A stretch of 64,000 nt of DNA from Chytridium lagenaria (Eukaryota > Chytridiomycota > Chytridiomycetes > Chytridiales > Chytridiaceae): NCBI GenBank assembly GCA_025449115.1, contig JAHLKC010000086.1, positions 1 to 64,000 of the forward strand, given 5' to 3'. The notes below the pieces were generated by a model. It had not been told where the DNA came from and made no database searches. It saw only the letters and a program-made list of their open reading frames with translations. Numbering within the stretch: position 1 is the stretch's first letter; every line of letters starts with the position of its first letter. The translations under genes and the position numbers were made by a program. This document shows positions 40,201 through 53,582 of this stretch, piece by piece.

Positions 40201-40620
40201 AAGTTGCCATCATGTGCGAAGGCTACCGCAAAATGGCCGTCGACCTCTACTCCCGCCACACCCAATACTCCCGGTACATGCGTTTCATGGGTGACGATCT
40301 CAAACCCTGTCCCGGCAAAATCGGCCGATTCCCCGGTGATTTCGGTGGTCGTCGTTGCACATCCTGCAAGCACGGGAACACGCAAGACCGTGTTGAATGC
40401 ATATCATGTGGAAGTGATTCTCCCACCCATGATTCATCGACCGTTGCCTGGCGTTGAGATTGTGAAGGAGGGGAGCTGTAAGAAGGAGGTGTTGGAGGCT
40501 TATGAGAGGGCAAAGGAACGGGAGGGACGGGTTACCCCTGACTCGGCGGTGATGGTGGAGGAGCAATTAAAGAGAGAGATGAATGGGATCCAAGGGGCAC
40601 AGGTTTCGGCTGCCGCATAA
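37268..40620 (+). CDS. Flavin-dependent halogenase-like FAD oxidoreductase
   Basis: FAD-dependent enzyme of the tryptophan-halogenase superfamily; substrate unknown. The start MQTSPILPRSRF leads to the dinucleotide-binding motif VVVGAGMAGLIFAIHLK (GxGxxG). A well-formed intron (37490-37660) joins it to KIKPDAVIIVLERSAQPTY, then KIGESTLSTFSRFC (the family's KIGES motif). Next, after a missing G near 37872, comes GLDNSFQLERKVSELLFTL. KIVADASGLTQTI (39020) and WFAMGNASGFTSPLFSPGIN (39670-39730) are family hallmarks; fungal members often have GN instead of GD here. The ending has MCEGYRKMAVDLYSRH and an LPG...EIVKEGS tail to 40620. The halogenase WxWxIP motif was not seen, so halogenation is not established. 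The 38100-39000 part is poorly resolved, and several frame changes are required. Confidence 0.75.
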
Positions 40621-42127
40621 ACCTCAATCCTCCTATCACATATCCCTCTTCATTAGCCATCGCATCAGCCATCTCCCGCGCTCCCCCATTTTTTTTATTG
40701 TTATACCGTTTCAAGAAAGAAGACGTTTCCTTTCTCGTACCCCCCCCCTGAATCTGATCATTTTACTAAATCTCTTTTCCCAAGTTCCTCGTACTGATTT
40801 TTTTATAATGTCGTTTACCCGCCCTCCTCGTATATCTGTATTTCATTTCTTTGTTTTCCTTTTTTTTTTCACCCACGGGCAGTTTTAAGTAATTTGCTTT
40901 AGAGCTCAATTGTTTTTGTTTTTTATGAACCTCGTATCTCGTTTTTTTTTTTTTCTTCCGTTTTTTCAGTTTGACTCTTTTCGCTGGATTGCTTTTATCG
41001 GTTTTTTTTAGAGCATTTTAAAATAAATCAGAAACGCTAGATAATGTATTATCAGACCCTTTTCGGTTTCCGCTGCCTTACACTACAGCCTTACATTCCA
41101 ACGTTTTCTCAACTTTTTTCGCTGTCTTGCCTTAAACGTTGTGTCCTTTTTTCGCTGACATGCCTTCATCTGTACATATCAAAGATGATGTATTTTGAAT
41201 TTTCAGACCCACTGTTCTTCATTGCCGTTATCGTTTATCAATAAATGAATTTTCAGACCCCCGCTTCCGGCTACCGCACAGGTATCCGGCGTCCTCCCGA
41301 TGTTCTTCACCCACCACTCGAATCAGACGGCGTAGTATATGAATTGATTGTGTGACCATACACGTTTATGGCAGTTTTGAGACGCCCATTGCTGTGACAA
41401 CGCCCCCGCTTTGATGGAGAGCATTGATGAGGTTTTATGGAGAAGGTTTATGATTTGTTGGTGTGTTCTGATTGTGAGGGATGGAAGGTGATGGGAGGCG
41501 AGTTGTTTTTTTTTTATTCATGTTTTTGAAAAGCAAGAAGACGTTGACAGTGAAAAGACGTGCACCTTTTTTATCTCTTTACAACCTTCTTCAACAAACA
41601 GCAACAATAACACAACCATCAAGACTTGAAACAAACAACAACAACAACACAACCATCAATAAAGTCGGAAAAGAACATACCGAAAAAAACAAAAAAAAAC
41701 ACCAAAACCATAACCAAAACCACAGAAGAAAAACATGGAGGAAGAGGGGAAACACAAAAAACCGCTTGGTTCCCCAAGAGGCTTAAAAAAAAGCAAAAAC
41801 AAAGCCGCTTGACCATGAACACAAACCAAAGTTGGGTTACGGCGCGAACCCGTGATGTTTGTGTTCCAAGGGGTTAATATAAAATTTGGAGTACCGGGAA
41901 CTCGGTTCAACGGGATTACCGAGTGGATGGGGAAACCCGCTTCCAACTTTAAAACAATTTTGTCTCCCCCTTTTTTTTTTTGCCTTCGCCTTCTTTGCAC
42001 GGGATAGGGAGGCCAAAAAAGCTTCTCCACAACGCGTCCAACATAAAAGTTGAAGCATAGATAACAGAAAGAACGTTTTCTATATTTAAAAAAAAAAACA
42101 CGTTTGAAGTTCATCCTCCACTCAAAA
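40621..42127. other. Noncoding, T-rich then A/C-rich
   Basis: 3' flank of the oxidoreductase gene, T-rich with homopolymers, then an ACAACA/AAAC-rich stretch near 41590-41800. No gene supported. A duplicated phrase (TGAATTTTCAGACCC) occurs at about 41196 and 41247. Confidence 0.5.
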
Positions 42128-43123
42128 ATGATGTCCACCGTCACCACCGCGCAGATCCGTCCTCAACAAGGTTCAGGTACCTCTCCCCCACACACATCCT
42201 TTCTAATATATTACAAGAACCATCCCCAACGTCCACCCACGAAACACTCAAAGACACCCATCTCCCATCCACCCCACGCACCATCATCATTGCCGTTGAT
42301 GGTTCGAAATCCAGCCACCGCGCTCTCGCCTGGACGTTGGACCACGTCGTGCGTCCATCTGATCGCATCATTCTCTCAACGATCGCAGTGGCGCCATCTG
42401 CAACGTGGAGCGACATGATGCAGTTTTGGGAAAAAGGTGGATGGTGTCGTTTTTGTTTTGTTCTGATCTTTATTATAGGTCATTCTTATGGACTTGAGAA
42501 AGCGGCGGAGATGGAGGAAAGGGTGAGTAGATCCTTTTTTTTTGAAGGGTGTGTGGTTGTGTTAATGGGATGGTTTTTGGGACAGGCAAGGGAATTTGCG
42601 ACGCAGACTCTCATGGAGGCTTCTGGGATCATTCAGTCAAGGAACTTGCCGACTTCAGAGGCGTTTTTGGTGAGTCCCTTTCAACTCACCCCGCATCATC
42701 TTCCCAGGGTATCCTCTTGTTTGTTTTTTGTTTTGGCCGCCTCTCGTTTTTTACTCAGCCACTTTTACTTCCCACCCTCCTTATTAATAAACCTTTATTA
42801 AAAAAAAACAGATCACCCATGAAGTCATATCAGTCCCATCCACCTCCCTCACAGCCCCCCTCCCTCCAACACCCGTCCCCGACACCCCCCCGCGCCGCCA
42901 CCCAGCCCAACTCATAGCCGACCTCTGCGCAACGCACAGCGCCGACATGCTGGTGATAGGCGGCCATGAAGAAGAGAAGGGGGTGACGGGGTTCTTGACC
43001 TGGTTCAAGGGCGGACGAAAGATGAGTTTACAGGAAGCTGTGATGGGGATTGCGCCTTGCCCTGTTATTGTGGTGAGAGAGGGAGGGGTGGAAGGGTATG
43101 GGAAGAAGAGATTGAGGAGGTGA
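42128..43123 (+). CDS. Universal stress protein (UspA family)
   Basis: Small nucleotide-binding stress protein. Exon 1 begins with two ATGs (MMSTVTTAQIRPQQ). An intron (about 42177-42218) joins it to an exon reading RTIIIAVDGSKSSHRALAWT, the first beta strand and helix of the Usp fold with the conserved DGS. DRIILSTIAVAPSATWSDMM follows. Two or three further introns (near 42440, 42525 and 42670-42810) lead to ITHEVISVPSTS and then ADMLVIGGHEEEKG and SLQEAVMGIAPCPVIVVRE, the family's C-terminal hallmark. The usual GxxGxxxxxxxxxG(S/T) ATP loop is recognisable only as GGHEEEKGVTGF...GG, so nucleotide binding may be atypical. It ends RLRR at 43123. Confidence 0.85.
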
Positions 43124-43357
43124 AAGTGGGTGAGGTTGAAGGTGGGGAGGGTGATGTATCTATGACTTCATCGGTGCGTGAGTCTGAACCTCAGGTTTGT
43201 TCGAGGGCCATTGATAGCCGGACTCCTGCCCTTACCCTGAAGAGAAGGCGAGTTGGTCCTGCACAGCTGCGGAAGAATGAAGTCTTTTTTTTTTTTGTTG
43301 CAGTTTCCCTTTTTTTTGTTGTTGCAAAAAAAATAAAAAAAAAAAAAAAAGACTTTC

Positions 43358-43390
<33 letters not shown>

Positions 43391-45578
43391 CACACTGGTT
43401 GGACGCCGTTCATTTGAGACCAGCGGGAGGGATGTACGGGGCGGGAAAAGAACGTTGGAAGGAAAGAAACGTGATGGAGTTGCCGTTAAACGTGGAAGTG
43501 CTTTTTTTTTTTTGCTGGTAAGTTAATCTAGCAGGCCGAAGAAAGATGAAAGGGAAGGCGAAAAGGTACCTATATTCCTTTGACAGTGAAGCTGTCAATT
43601 GGCGTTGATCAAAAAAAGGGAAAAAAGACCAGATGAAAGGGGTAAAAATTAACTAATGCTGGCGTTAATTAGTAAAAAAGCGCATTTCACAGATACGCCA
43701 GAACAACCAGAACAGTCTTATTTTTTTTTAATCCATGTAAAGACGTCGACCTCCACTCTGTCATTGTAGAATTACGTAAAATGGGGCGGGGGGGCAGATT
43801 GTTAAAATGCCATTCATAATCCCTTTCTTCTCATCCTTACGAACGGCATTCATGCTTGAACTTTGCCATCATTGTCGAGCTTTGAAGATACAAGTAATTC
43901 TTCCTTACATCTCCTTACTAAAAAACACCGTGCATGGCTGTTTAAATACGTAAGAATATGCAATGGAGCCACCACACTGATTTTCCTTTTCTAGCTTGCT
44001 AAAATACTCTAACCGCATAGAATGTAGGATATGAACCTCCATTGCCTTCCCCGTTTTTTTTACACCCCAAAAAACAGGCTCCATAAGAAGACATTAGAGA
44101 AAGATAAAAACAGGTTTCAATTGCAGAACCTCGTCAAAAAGTGAGGGTTTACTAAAGCAGTTTACGCCGAAACAAAACTTTCCCTACAACGTCCAGCTTA
44201 GGGTTACATCTACGTTTACGCAAAAAACCAAAACGGTTCTCTTTTGACAGATAAGCGCATCACTATTGTCAACCATGGTGAAAGAAAGTGTTGACATGAG
44301 ACACGGCGATACATTAAACATTCCTATTCAACATCATCATTTTCCCGAATGTCCAACGAGGAGCACTATCGAAGAAACTCAGTATCATCACCACTACATT
44401 CTAGCATATCTTGCCTTCGCCATGGAGTGGGACAGTTTCACGTAATCCGTGCAACAAATGCAGATCGACAAAAGTACAACCCATGATCAACGAAACGTCA
44501 AAAACGCGAAAAAACAAAATAAACAGGACGATGAATAAATGGAATAGATCCTCTATATCTCATGTAAAAAACACCGGAAGGCAAGTGTTTCTCGCAAAGA
44601 CAACCGTGACACCCTACGGCTTCTCTTGAACTGTAAAGAGATAGAGGAACAAAATAAAAAAGGTTTTCAGTAATATTGACTATAAAAAAATAGAGAGCAG
44701 AACAGAAGAAAAAAGAGGGTGAACAAACTATCCTCAAGCAAGCAGACGTCACCTCCCAATTTTTCTTGACATCAATCATAAATTATTGCATGGACTAAGA
44801 AAACAACCACGGTTTACAAAGGTGATGCGCCTATCTGACAAAAGAATCCGTCTTGTTTCGCGTAAATCGTACATGTTCAAAAGCAGGACGTAGCGCAACA
44901 CCATGTTTCTCCTTCGTCCATATACAGACCATCAAAACTCCAACACCAAAAGCACCGTAAATAATCTCACCCTTTTATTAACAAGGACGTTAAAAAAACC
45001 AGGGTTAAAAACACCATCACGCAGCGCAACAAACTTCCCCAAAAAAACAAAATAAAAACCATTCCCTTTTTTAAAAAAATCGATAACATACGGTCCATCA
45101 CAAAATCACAGAACCCAGACACCCAATCCAAAAAGGTTTCAAGACCAACAACCAAAAAAAAAAAGTTAAACAACCACACCCCCCCACCATCTCCCCCCAA
45201 AAAAGCAACAACAAACGTAACAAAAAAAAAAAGGAGGGGGAAAAGACGTCATAGAAGCGTTTTAAAGAAAAAAGGTCAAAGGTGATAAACAAAGAAAATG
45301 AGGTGGACAGCACCGAAATGAAAAAGGGGGGGGAACAGAGGGGGGAAGAAACAGAAACAATGTCGTGATAACGAAAAGAAAGAAAAGAAGATGGAAGCGT
45401 TATCAAAAACCACAAATATGAGTGCCATGAAGCGACGAAAAAAAAAAAAAGGAAAAACGGGAACCTCATAAAAAAAAAAGGAGCGTGTAGGAGGTAGACA
45501 ATCACATAAAAAGCTTTAAAAAAAAAAAAGACAGAAAAAAAAAAAAGGCGAAAAAAAAAACCGATGAAACAACCGCAT
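43124..45578. other. Noncoding, homopolymer-rich
   Basis: Contains long A-runs (43328-43388) and scattered T-runs, with a C/A-rich stretch from 44960 to 45560. Open frames here are low-complexity translations. No gene or RNA supported. Confidence 0.5.
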
Positions 45579-48500
45579 CTACTGCACATACACATTCAAC
45601 ACCCCCCGTTCTCGAGTACTCCTCCTCGCAACATCAAAAGCCAACGCCACATCCTCATCTCCATTCACCCCAATCATATCCCATCCTCATCGCGATACCT
45701 GATTTTGATCCGTCGTCCCAAATCCGCAGGACTCGCGCTCCCACAAAGTCGAATCTTGCGTTCAATCCGTTCCTGGAGTTCCGCAAACGTGGCCCCACGG
45801 AACGGGATCGCTATGACAAACACGTCTTGATCGTAATGCGTCCGGACTTTAAAGTACCCTGCGCCAGGTTGAGGCGGTGGGGTTGGGTGTCGGGGAGGGC
45901 GGGGAGGGGGGCGGTTGGGGCGCGACGCATGGGTGGAGGGGTTGGGAGGGGCATTTGAGGGGGGGGGTGGGAGGGTTGGGAGGGGGGAGCGGGGAGGGGC
46001 ATTTGAGGGGGACCTGAGGGTTTGAGGGGTTGAGCGGACATGGAAGGGGAACGGGTCATGAGGGAGTGAGGGGGGGCGAGGGAGGATTCGTAAGGGTTTG
46101 TGGGTTTTGGGTTTGGGGAGTATGTTGGACGTTGTTGTTGTTGTTGTTGAGAAGACATGAATTGGGCTGTTGGGGGGGATGTGGAGGGGTAGGGTTGCGG
46201 GTAGGGTTGTTGTTGTTGCTGTTGTTGTTGTTGGGCAACGTAGGCTTCGGCGTCGGGGACAGAGGCGGATCGAGCAAACATGGCGGCAGGGATGGGTGGA
46301 ACGGGTGGAGGAGGTGAGAAGGTGGGGGAGGACCTCTCCAAGCGCTTTCCAGCGAATGGGTTTCCCGGTGTAACGGGACTGTTCCCCTCCGGTAGGTTGA
46401 GCCTCGTTATCGGAATGCACGGATTGCTTCCGAGATGTATTGATGTTGGGCACACCCCTTTGCGAAAAGCGGCAGCAGCGCCTCCATTGGTGGTTTGCTG
46501 TCGACGAGGTTGGTAAGAAGGTCCAACGGATGGGACCTGCTGATTCTGTGAGAGTTTCGGGGATTGCGGGGTAGGTGAATCATTGAATCGATTGAAATGC
46601 GGGATCTGTTGTTGTTGTTGGGAGGCGAGCCGTTGACGTTGTTGAGCGGCATAGTATTCGTCGTCGCTTAAATCATCGTCACTGTACCCTGCTGGTGGGG
46701 CACCCCCTGATGCAGCGGCAGCCAAAGCAGCGGCCGTTGCGCTGAATGTGCGTTGTGGTGGTGCGTTGGGGAGGTTCACGCCGGCTTGACCGCTTCCATG
46801 TCTATAATATCCGGCTTGAGGACCTGGACTGTTGGCATACCCACGAGCGGTGGGAGCGCCTTGGCTTTGTTGACGAACCATGAGGGGGGAATGGGGTTCC
46901 GCCGTGTTTTGCTGCATTTGGTTGAGGTAGCTCATGGAACCCTCTGATGCGTAAACGCTGATGACCCATTGGCATCATATGTTGAGGCATGGGTGGGACT
47001 GGAGGCGGTGGCGAGGGACCGCGGTTGGCAGAGGCAGTTTGGGGGTCAGGGGAGGCGGTGGTACGCTGTTGAGCGTAGTAGGGACCGTTGGGTGGAGGTG
47101 GTGGGAGGGAGGATGACATATCGGCTTGAGAGCCATATCCACGGACATGGCGAGCTGGCTTTTACGTTGTTGTTGTTGTTGAGGTGTCATTGAAGGGAGG
47201 GGTTGTTGAGATTGGTTTTGGAGGGGGTAGTAGTTGTGTGGGATCGACCGGGACCGAGAGAGAGCTGGGGAGGGGTAACCACCTTGCTGCTGCTGCTGCT
47301 GTTGCATAGTAGGGTTGTTGCTGCTCATGGAGGAGGCGTTGCTCTCAAAAGACGGTCGCGGGTTGTAGTTGGACGACGCATAGCCCGAGTCAGTAAACTC
47401 ATCACTCTGCGCCGAGGGCGGTGGTCCACCCATCCCTCTCAACTGCCCATTCCCATTATACATCAACCCAAGCGGATTCGTTCCAGCATCACTCGACCCA
47501 GCCCTCCTCCGAATACGATCCAACTCGACCTGTTTTTCCAACCGCTCCTTCCACAATTTGACCTGCTCCTCATTCCGACATTTCAGAGAGAAACTCTCCA
47601 TATCCACAATATCCTTCCAAAACACCTTGACCCCAAACACACCAATCGTCGTGTCAGAGGTGTCTTGAACACCTGTGATCGAGTTGATGTAAATGTTACC
47701 CTTGAGCGCAAACTGAGGGGTCGAGTCCTTGTCGTTCTTTTTCGACTTGCGCTTGGATTTGCCAAGGTCCTTGCAACAAAGAAGGATACGCTCAAAAAGA
47801 TACAGGTTGTATTCGCGTTCCGTGTCGTTGGAAGTCATGGGGAACTTGTCTGCCAGCAAGAGTTCACCAAAATCATTCGCTTGGAGACCCTGGTAACAAA
47901 TGAGGAGATAAAGAGTTCAGCATATATCCGCAAGTAAGGAATAATAAATATCATAATAATGTGGAAAAATAAAAAAGAGAACGACGCGACCGATAACAAA
48001 AAGATAAATTATAGAAAGGCAAAACAAAAAAAAAAACAAAAAAAAACCAACAAAATAATCGCAAACCGAGCACGAAAAATATTTAAATGTTTTTTTCATC
48101 AAACAACCCTCAATAAAACTCATAAAAACCCTCCACAAACACAAACACAAAAAAAAAAAAAAAATATAAAAAAAAAAAATATATCAAACCACATACCTTC
48201 CAATCCTCCACCCTCTCAATCAACTCATTCTTCATATTCCTATTCTCCTCCACCCTCTTCTGCTCATTCACCCGCTCCGTCACCCTCTTCATAGCCTCAA
48301 GTCCCTCCTTCAACTCCTCCACAAAAGGGTAACTCGTGTTTGTCGACAACTTGACAAGTTCCTGCAACAGCAGCGGGTACTTGCACACTCGTTGAACGGG
48401 TTTAATAAGATAGGATTGGAGCATGTGAGGGGGGATCATGGAGGAGAGTTTCTGAAAGAGAGGGTTAGAGATATGAGGACGGAGCGGGCGGGAGGTGCTT

Positions 48501-50232
48501 ACCCCTAGACGGTCTGCTTCTCCGAGGGCAAAGGTGGTGGCGAATTGGTAGTTGGCGCAGAAGGCGTGGTAGACGGCAAAGAACTCTTCCTGTGGAATCG
48601 CCAAAGCATTATTAAAATCAAACAAAAAAAAAAGACAGAAGGCGAATCAGAACAAAAAACAAAAAAATAATAACAATAAAAGCAACAACAAAAGCAGCAA
48701 CAAAGAAACAACAAAGAAACAACAAAGAAACAACAAAGAAACAACAACAAACAAAAAAAAAACAATAACAAACGTATACAAGAAACAGCGCCAAAGTATA
48801 TTAAAAAACAAAAGAAGATGTGATAAACAAAAAAAAAAAGACCAAAACACAAAACTCACATTCATAATAAACAACTGCCCAATCCTCTGTTCATTCGTCG
48901 GCAAACTCAAAGTACTCTCCATAGCAATCAAAAACCGTCTCTGAAAATCCAACAACTCATCCAAATTCGCAAAAAGACTATGCACGCCATCCCTCGTCAA
49001 AATATTCTGATGCACCAACTCCTTTTCATAATTTTGAAGCGCTTCAAGATCATGAATGTATTTACGTTCAGTGTCAATCAACTCATTGACGAGCTTGGAT
49101 CGGTTGTCGGTCGGCGCTTCTATCTCTTGGTTGGGGACGGTGAAGGGGAGTGGTCGCCGAGGGGGGAGGGAGGAACGGGATTCTATGGTTTCGACAAGAG
49201 TGTTGACGGTTTTCATGACCTGATTTTATGGGTGAGGGGTAGCAGTTAGTATCTTATTAGTACTATAATGTATTGAGGTAATCAGGAGTCATCATCTGCT
49301 CGCTATCGCTACTGTAGAAAAAAAAATGGGGGATATGGTGCTCCGCAGCGTTCGCTCAGCATTTTAAATAGTGAAAAAAAATACTCGTTTATCCTTGCAC
49401 AAAAAACCATCCTATAGGCTACCCCACTTTGCGGGAATGTTCATACAAGAGCAAACCCGCTCCGCGGTTCACATAAAACAAAACAAAAAAAAGAGACAAA
49501 TACCTTAACAAAGCCATTGGTATCATCCTTATACAATTCACTGATAGAAAACACATCCTTCTCTCCCATCCCCAAGTCATTCTTGCAAGCAACAATGAAA
49601 TGATAGACATTATCCTTGCACACATTGGTATACTTTGGCGGTCTAATCGCACTAACATCCGACACATTCAACGGCTGACGTGGCTGCAACTGATTATACA
49701 ACATACACAGCGGCGCACCTAACCGAAAGCAACCCCACAGAATCGCCACAGGATCAATGAGGGGGGGTGGATCGGTTTGATACATATCCACACCATCTGG
49801 GAAGAGGTAGAATTCAAACAGGGGGAGACCGTAGAGTTTTTCAATGAGGAGCATGCAGGATTGAAAGAGGGATTTGATGGGGGGTGGTTTTTGGTTGGGT
49901 GTTGGGAGACCGATTTCGTTGGATGTGGGGAGAGGCATGGGTGGGATTGCGGAGACGGGGGTGGGCATATCGTGGGTGGAAGGACGACGTTGGAGGTCTG
50001 TTTGGAGGGTTGTGAGGGATGTGGAGGAGTTGGAGGCGTGGAGACCAAAGTTGGTGGGACGACGGGATAGGTTTGGGTTGGATTGCTGTTGCTGCTGTTG
50101 TTGCTGTTGTTGTTGTTGAGGGGTTGTGAAGCCGCTGAGGGCGAGTGGGCCAGAGATGGACATGTCTTCTTGGAAGTTGGGGTTGGAGTTTGCGCGCGCG
50201 GGCCCGTTACCCAGCATCATAAAGTTGTCCAT
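45579..50232 (-). CDS. CDC24: Cdc24-type guanine nucleotide exchange factor for Cdc42
   Basis: Polarity GEF that activates Cdc42 and binds Bem1-type scaffolds through PB1. The start at 50232 gives a Q-rich disordered N-terminus. The CDC24 calponin-like domain follows: LFQSCMLLIEKLYGLPLFEF, AILWGCFRLGAPLCMLYNQL and ISELYKDDTNGFVK (about 49900-49500). The DH domain has LVNELIDTERKYIHDLEALQ (49100) and LIKPVQRVCKYPLLLQELVK (48390). The PH domain has REYNLYLFERILLCCKDLGK (47800) and VKLWKERLEKQ. A very long Q/P-rich linker with several frame breaks lies at 47500-45900. The PB1 domain reads GYFKVRTHYDQDVFVIAIPF and IKIRYRDEDG, then DMIGVNGDEDVALAFDV after a one-base shift near 45685, ending LNVYVQ at 45579. 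The domain order is that of fungal Cdc24. Confidence 0.9.
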
Positions 50233-51985
50233 GTTGATGTGACAGAGAGTGAGATCAGGGGGGTGGTTTTGAAGAGACGTTGTTGATGTGGTGTGATCAG
50301 AGCCAAGAGTAAACGGATAAAGGAGAGGATCGCCGGGTTGCTGTCCTTTTGGCCTTGTTGAGGGTATGGGATGATGGATCGATCGTCAGGGATGAAGAGG
50401 GCCACAATGCAGTAGTTTCCTTTCCCCAACCTGTTTTTGGATTGATCAAGACAGGATCCGTTCCTACGATCCCAACCCTTTATTTTGCTCTTTCCTCCCT
50501 CCTCTGGATAGGTTTAGTCTTTCCACACCAAACACTAAACACAGAACACAGACACACACACACTCTCTCTCTCTTGAAAATATGAGGTTGGTTATGGAGT
50601 AGCAGTAGCAGTAGCAGTAGTAGTAGTAGTAGTAGTAGTAGTAGTTTCAGTATTAGCACTAGCAGTAAGAGTACTAGCAGTAATAGCTGTTAGAGGTGAA
50701 AGAGAATGAATGGATGAGGCTTCAAGAGAAAGGAGAGAGACGGGATCCACCGATGACACAACCCAATAATAATATAAATAATAACAATTAATAATTAATA
50801 ATTAATAAATAATAATATGTTTCAAAACTGTTTTTAATAAAAATTATTTTCTTTTTTTCATTTTCTTATTATTAATAAAATTAATTAATTATTAAAATAT
50901 AAATATACAAAAATAAAACAACGTTTTGGTGTAACACTGGATGGAACAACGTCCAATGGCAACTGCTTCTGTGGCTTCTCTGAATTCTTTTTTTGTGTAA
51001 ATATTCAGTGCACCGCGTGTCACAAAAGGTCACACTCACCCATAACATAATAATATATCAAATAAATTATAAAGTTTATTATACCGACACGTCGTTGTGT
51101 GAGCTCAAACAAGACAAATCCAGGACCATTTTGGCATGTCCGATGATAATATAAAGGTAAAGAACTGGCATGACAGAACAATACTTCAATGCCAAACACT
51201 CACGTCAACAACCACATCGAGCAAAAGACAAAAAACAAACCTTACATTCTACCGTTTTTTCATAACCATGTTCCGATATCCGTTCAATGCCAACACATCA
51301 CACGACCAACAAAGCATACATGAGACTCCAAACCTTTCAAAACAGACATCAACCTAAAACTTGCTAAAAGCGTGGCATCCAGCAACCACATGGACAAGGT
51401 AGACAAATCCAGGATGTTCCATTGTGGTGGCATGATCGGATAGAAAGGTGTTTAAATGCTGGCTGACAGAAACATGGCCAAAAAAAATATATATATATTG
51501 GCGGAGAAGCTAGGGGTTCTCTCTTTTGACAGGGAAAGCGTGGTGACATATATGTACTACCATCCTGCTTTACTGGGCGGTATGACGCAGACAGCCTGGG
51601 GGAAGTGTCTTTTAGGGGAGGGAAGGGCCTCATCATCATCATCATCATCATCATCACGGATTCAATCCTACCCCTTACCTTACTGATCTCCAAAAAAAAA
51701 AAGCACAGAGAAACCACTTTCACAAAGCTGGAATACACACTGATGATGGTTTTTTTGGAATATCATTAAGGGGATGCTCTTTTCTTTCTTTTCAATCTCA
51801 AATTCCCAATACCCACAAACACAAAAAAAGGAAACAGGGAACGGAACAGTTTCCCCTACCCCAAAAACAACAAAGATGAAAAAAGATTCGGGAGGGGAAA
51901 GGAGGGGGGGGGGGGAAATCGACATTCACATATATCCACAGACACACATAGAGAACCAAGAAAAAAAACTTCACACAAGAGAACA
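50233..51985. other. Intergenic with AGT and ATC microsatellites
   Basis: An AGT/AGC run lies at about 50600-50645, very AT-rich sequence at 50765-50910, and an (ATC)n run at about 51630-51655. No gene supported; open frames here lack recognisable domains. Confidence 0.5.
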
Positions 51986-53582
51986 TCACAACAAAGGGAA
52001 CGGAATGGTCTGCTTTAGGATTTTAAGCAACCTACGCTGCTCAGCGGGGATGGCACCGGGGGCCGTGGCGGGAGGGTAAGATTGATCCATGGCACCAGCG
52101 TGAGATTGGTGACGCTCAGGAGCAACCATACCAGCATTGTTGTTGACACCGTATTGAACACCCTGCATGGGAGCGTTGGCAGGGGGTTGTTGAATGTTAC
52201 CATCACGGTAAGCAGCTTCAGTCTGATCCGAGACGGGTTTCCTTCCCTTGCAAAAGCTGCATGAGCCTGACCTCACCAAGGAAGACGGGGAGAAAAGTCA
52301 TCAAGATGATGGAGGCGACAAAAGGCGAAAAGGGTGAAGAAGCAAAGCGGCGGGCGGCGCCAACACCGCCGCAGTTAAGGTCAGAGGAGTAGAGAGGCTG
52401 GATTTCCAAGTGTTGCACCAGGTGGAGAGGGAGCCGACAGAGGAGGCTGCGCCGAGCCAGAACCAGGTGAAGACGAAATCGTAGCCGAGGACGATGAGGT
52501 AGGAGTTGAGGGGAGGGTGTAGAAGCGGGGGAGGATGAGAAGGACTAAGGAGACGATGATGGTGACGACGGCGATAAAGTAGAGGAAGCCATTGACGCTG
52601 CCGTAAGAGTAGGTGAAGAACTTGAAGTCCGTGGCGGCTAATTCATTTGTAAAGGGCAAGGGTTAGTTGATTGTTTAGGCATTGAGGTAAATATTAAATG
52701 TAAATAAATAAATGGGATTGTCATATGACATGTCAGTGAGTGAGTCATGGAGTGAATGGATAAGACACATACGTCTTTTGGGTCAACACAAATTAAATAA
52801 AGAAATATATAAGCTCAATCATGTATCACATGACACCAAGGGTTAAGAACAAATAAAAAATAAAATAAAATAAAAAAGATGTTTGATTAAAATCTCCCCT
52901 TTGAGATATTTAATACCAAACATTACACAACGCCGCAATTTTAATGTCAAGCAAAATAATTTAAAAAAAAAAGAGGGCACGTTCCATGATTCCTCCACAT
53001 TAATCAAAAACTTGATGGATAATGCAAACGCGTGTTATCCACAACCCCTCCCTCCCTCCCCACCCCATCCCACCATTGCTAGGTAGAAAGTCACTTCCCC
53101 ACATCATTCCATCCATAACTATTATTCTATTGCCATCCTACCCTGTCGAAATCCGATGAGGTGTCATCAACCCATTCCTCTCTACGCATCCCATGCCCAT
53201 CCCATCCCTCAAACAACCACAAAAAAAAAAGGTGAAAAGGTGCATATCAAGCGCATCATAATCAAGCGCATACTCGATACAGTGATAACTACAAACTAAA
53301 GAAAAAAAACAAAAACTCACCCAACGAAATCAACGCAATCAACGCAAACACCGCCTGCAAAATCCTCAACACCATATTGACAAGGGCCTCCCTCGCCTTG
53401 ATCTGCCTGAAAAAGCTTCCAGTGTTGACATTCATCTGAGGGAGGTTGGGCTTGTCTCCGTTTGACCCCAGTGCTCCACCTTGAGGCATGGTGTTGGTGG
53501 TGTTGTGGATGTCGACGGTGGGGTGTTGACCACCTTGTTCGAGCTTGGAAGGGGTGGAGGGCGCGGTGGGGTAGGCTGACAT
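51986..53582 (-). CDS. Four-TM MARVEL-like membrane protein
   Basis: The ATG at 53582 starts MSAYPTAPSTPSKLEQGG, a disordered cytosolic N-terminus. Four hydrophobic segments follow: VLRILQAVFALIALISLGEF (TM1, exon ends near 53300), NGFLYFIAVVTIIVSLVLLI (TM2, about 52590), LNSYLIVLGYDFVFTWFWLG (TM3, in another frame near 52490) and SPFVASIILMTFLPVFLGE (TM4, about 52310). Before TM4 is a GVGAARRFASS loop, typical of MARVEL or synaptogyrin-like proteins. The C-terminal tail has AAYRDGNIQQPPANAP and PERHQSHAGAMDQSYP and ends at 51986. A long intron (about 53300-52640) separates TM1 from TM2. Frame changes near 52500, 52420 and 52265 are probably sequence errors. MARVEL assignment rests on topology and loop wording. 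Confidence 0.7.

Noticed and set aside
41837..42147. Minus-strand open frames upstream of the stress-protein gene
   Set aside because: Overlapping frames without domains; they run through A-runs and oppose the gene's promoter region.
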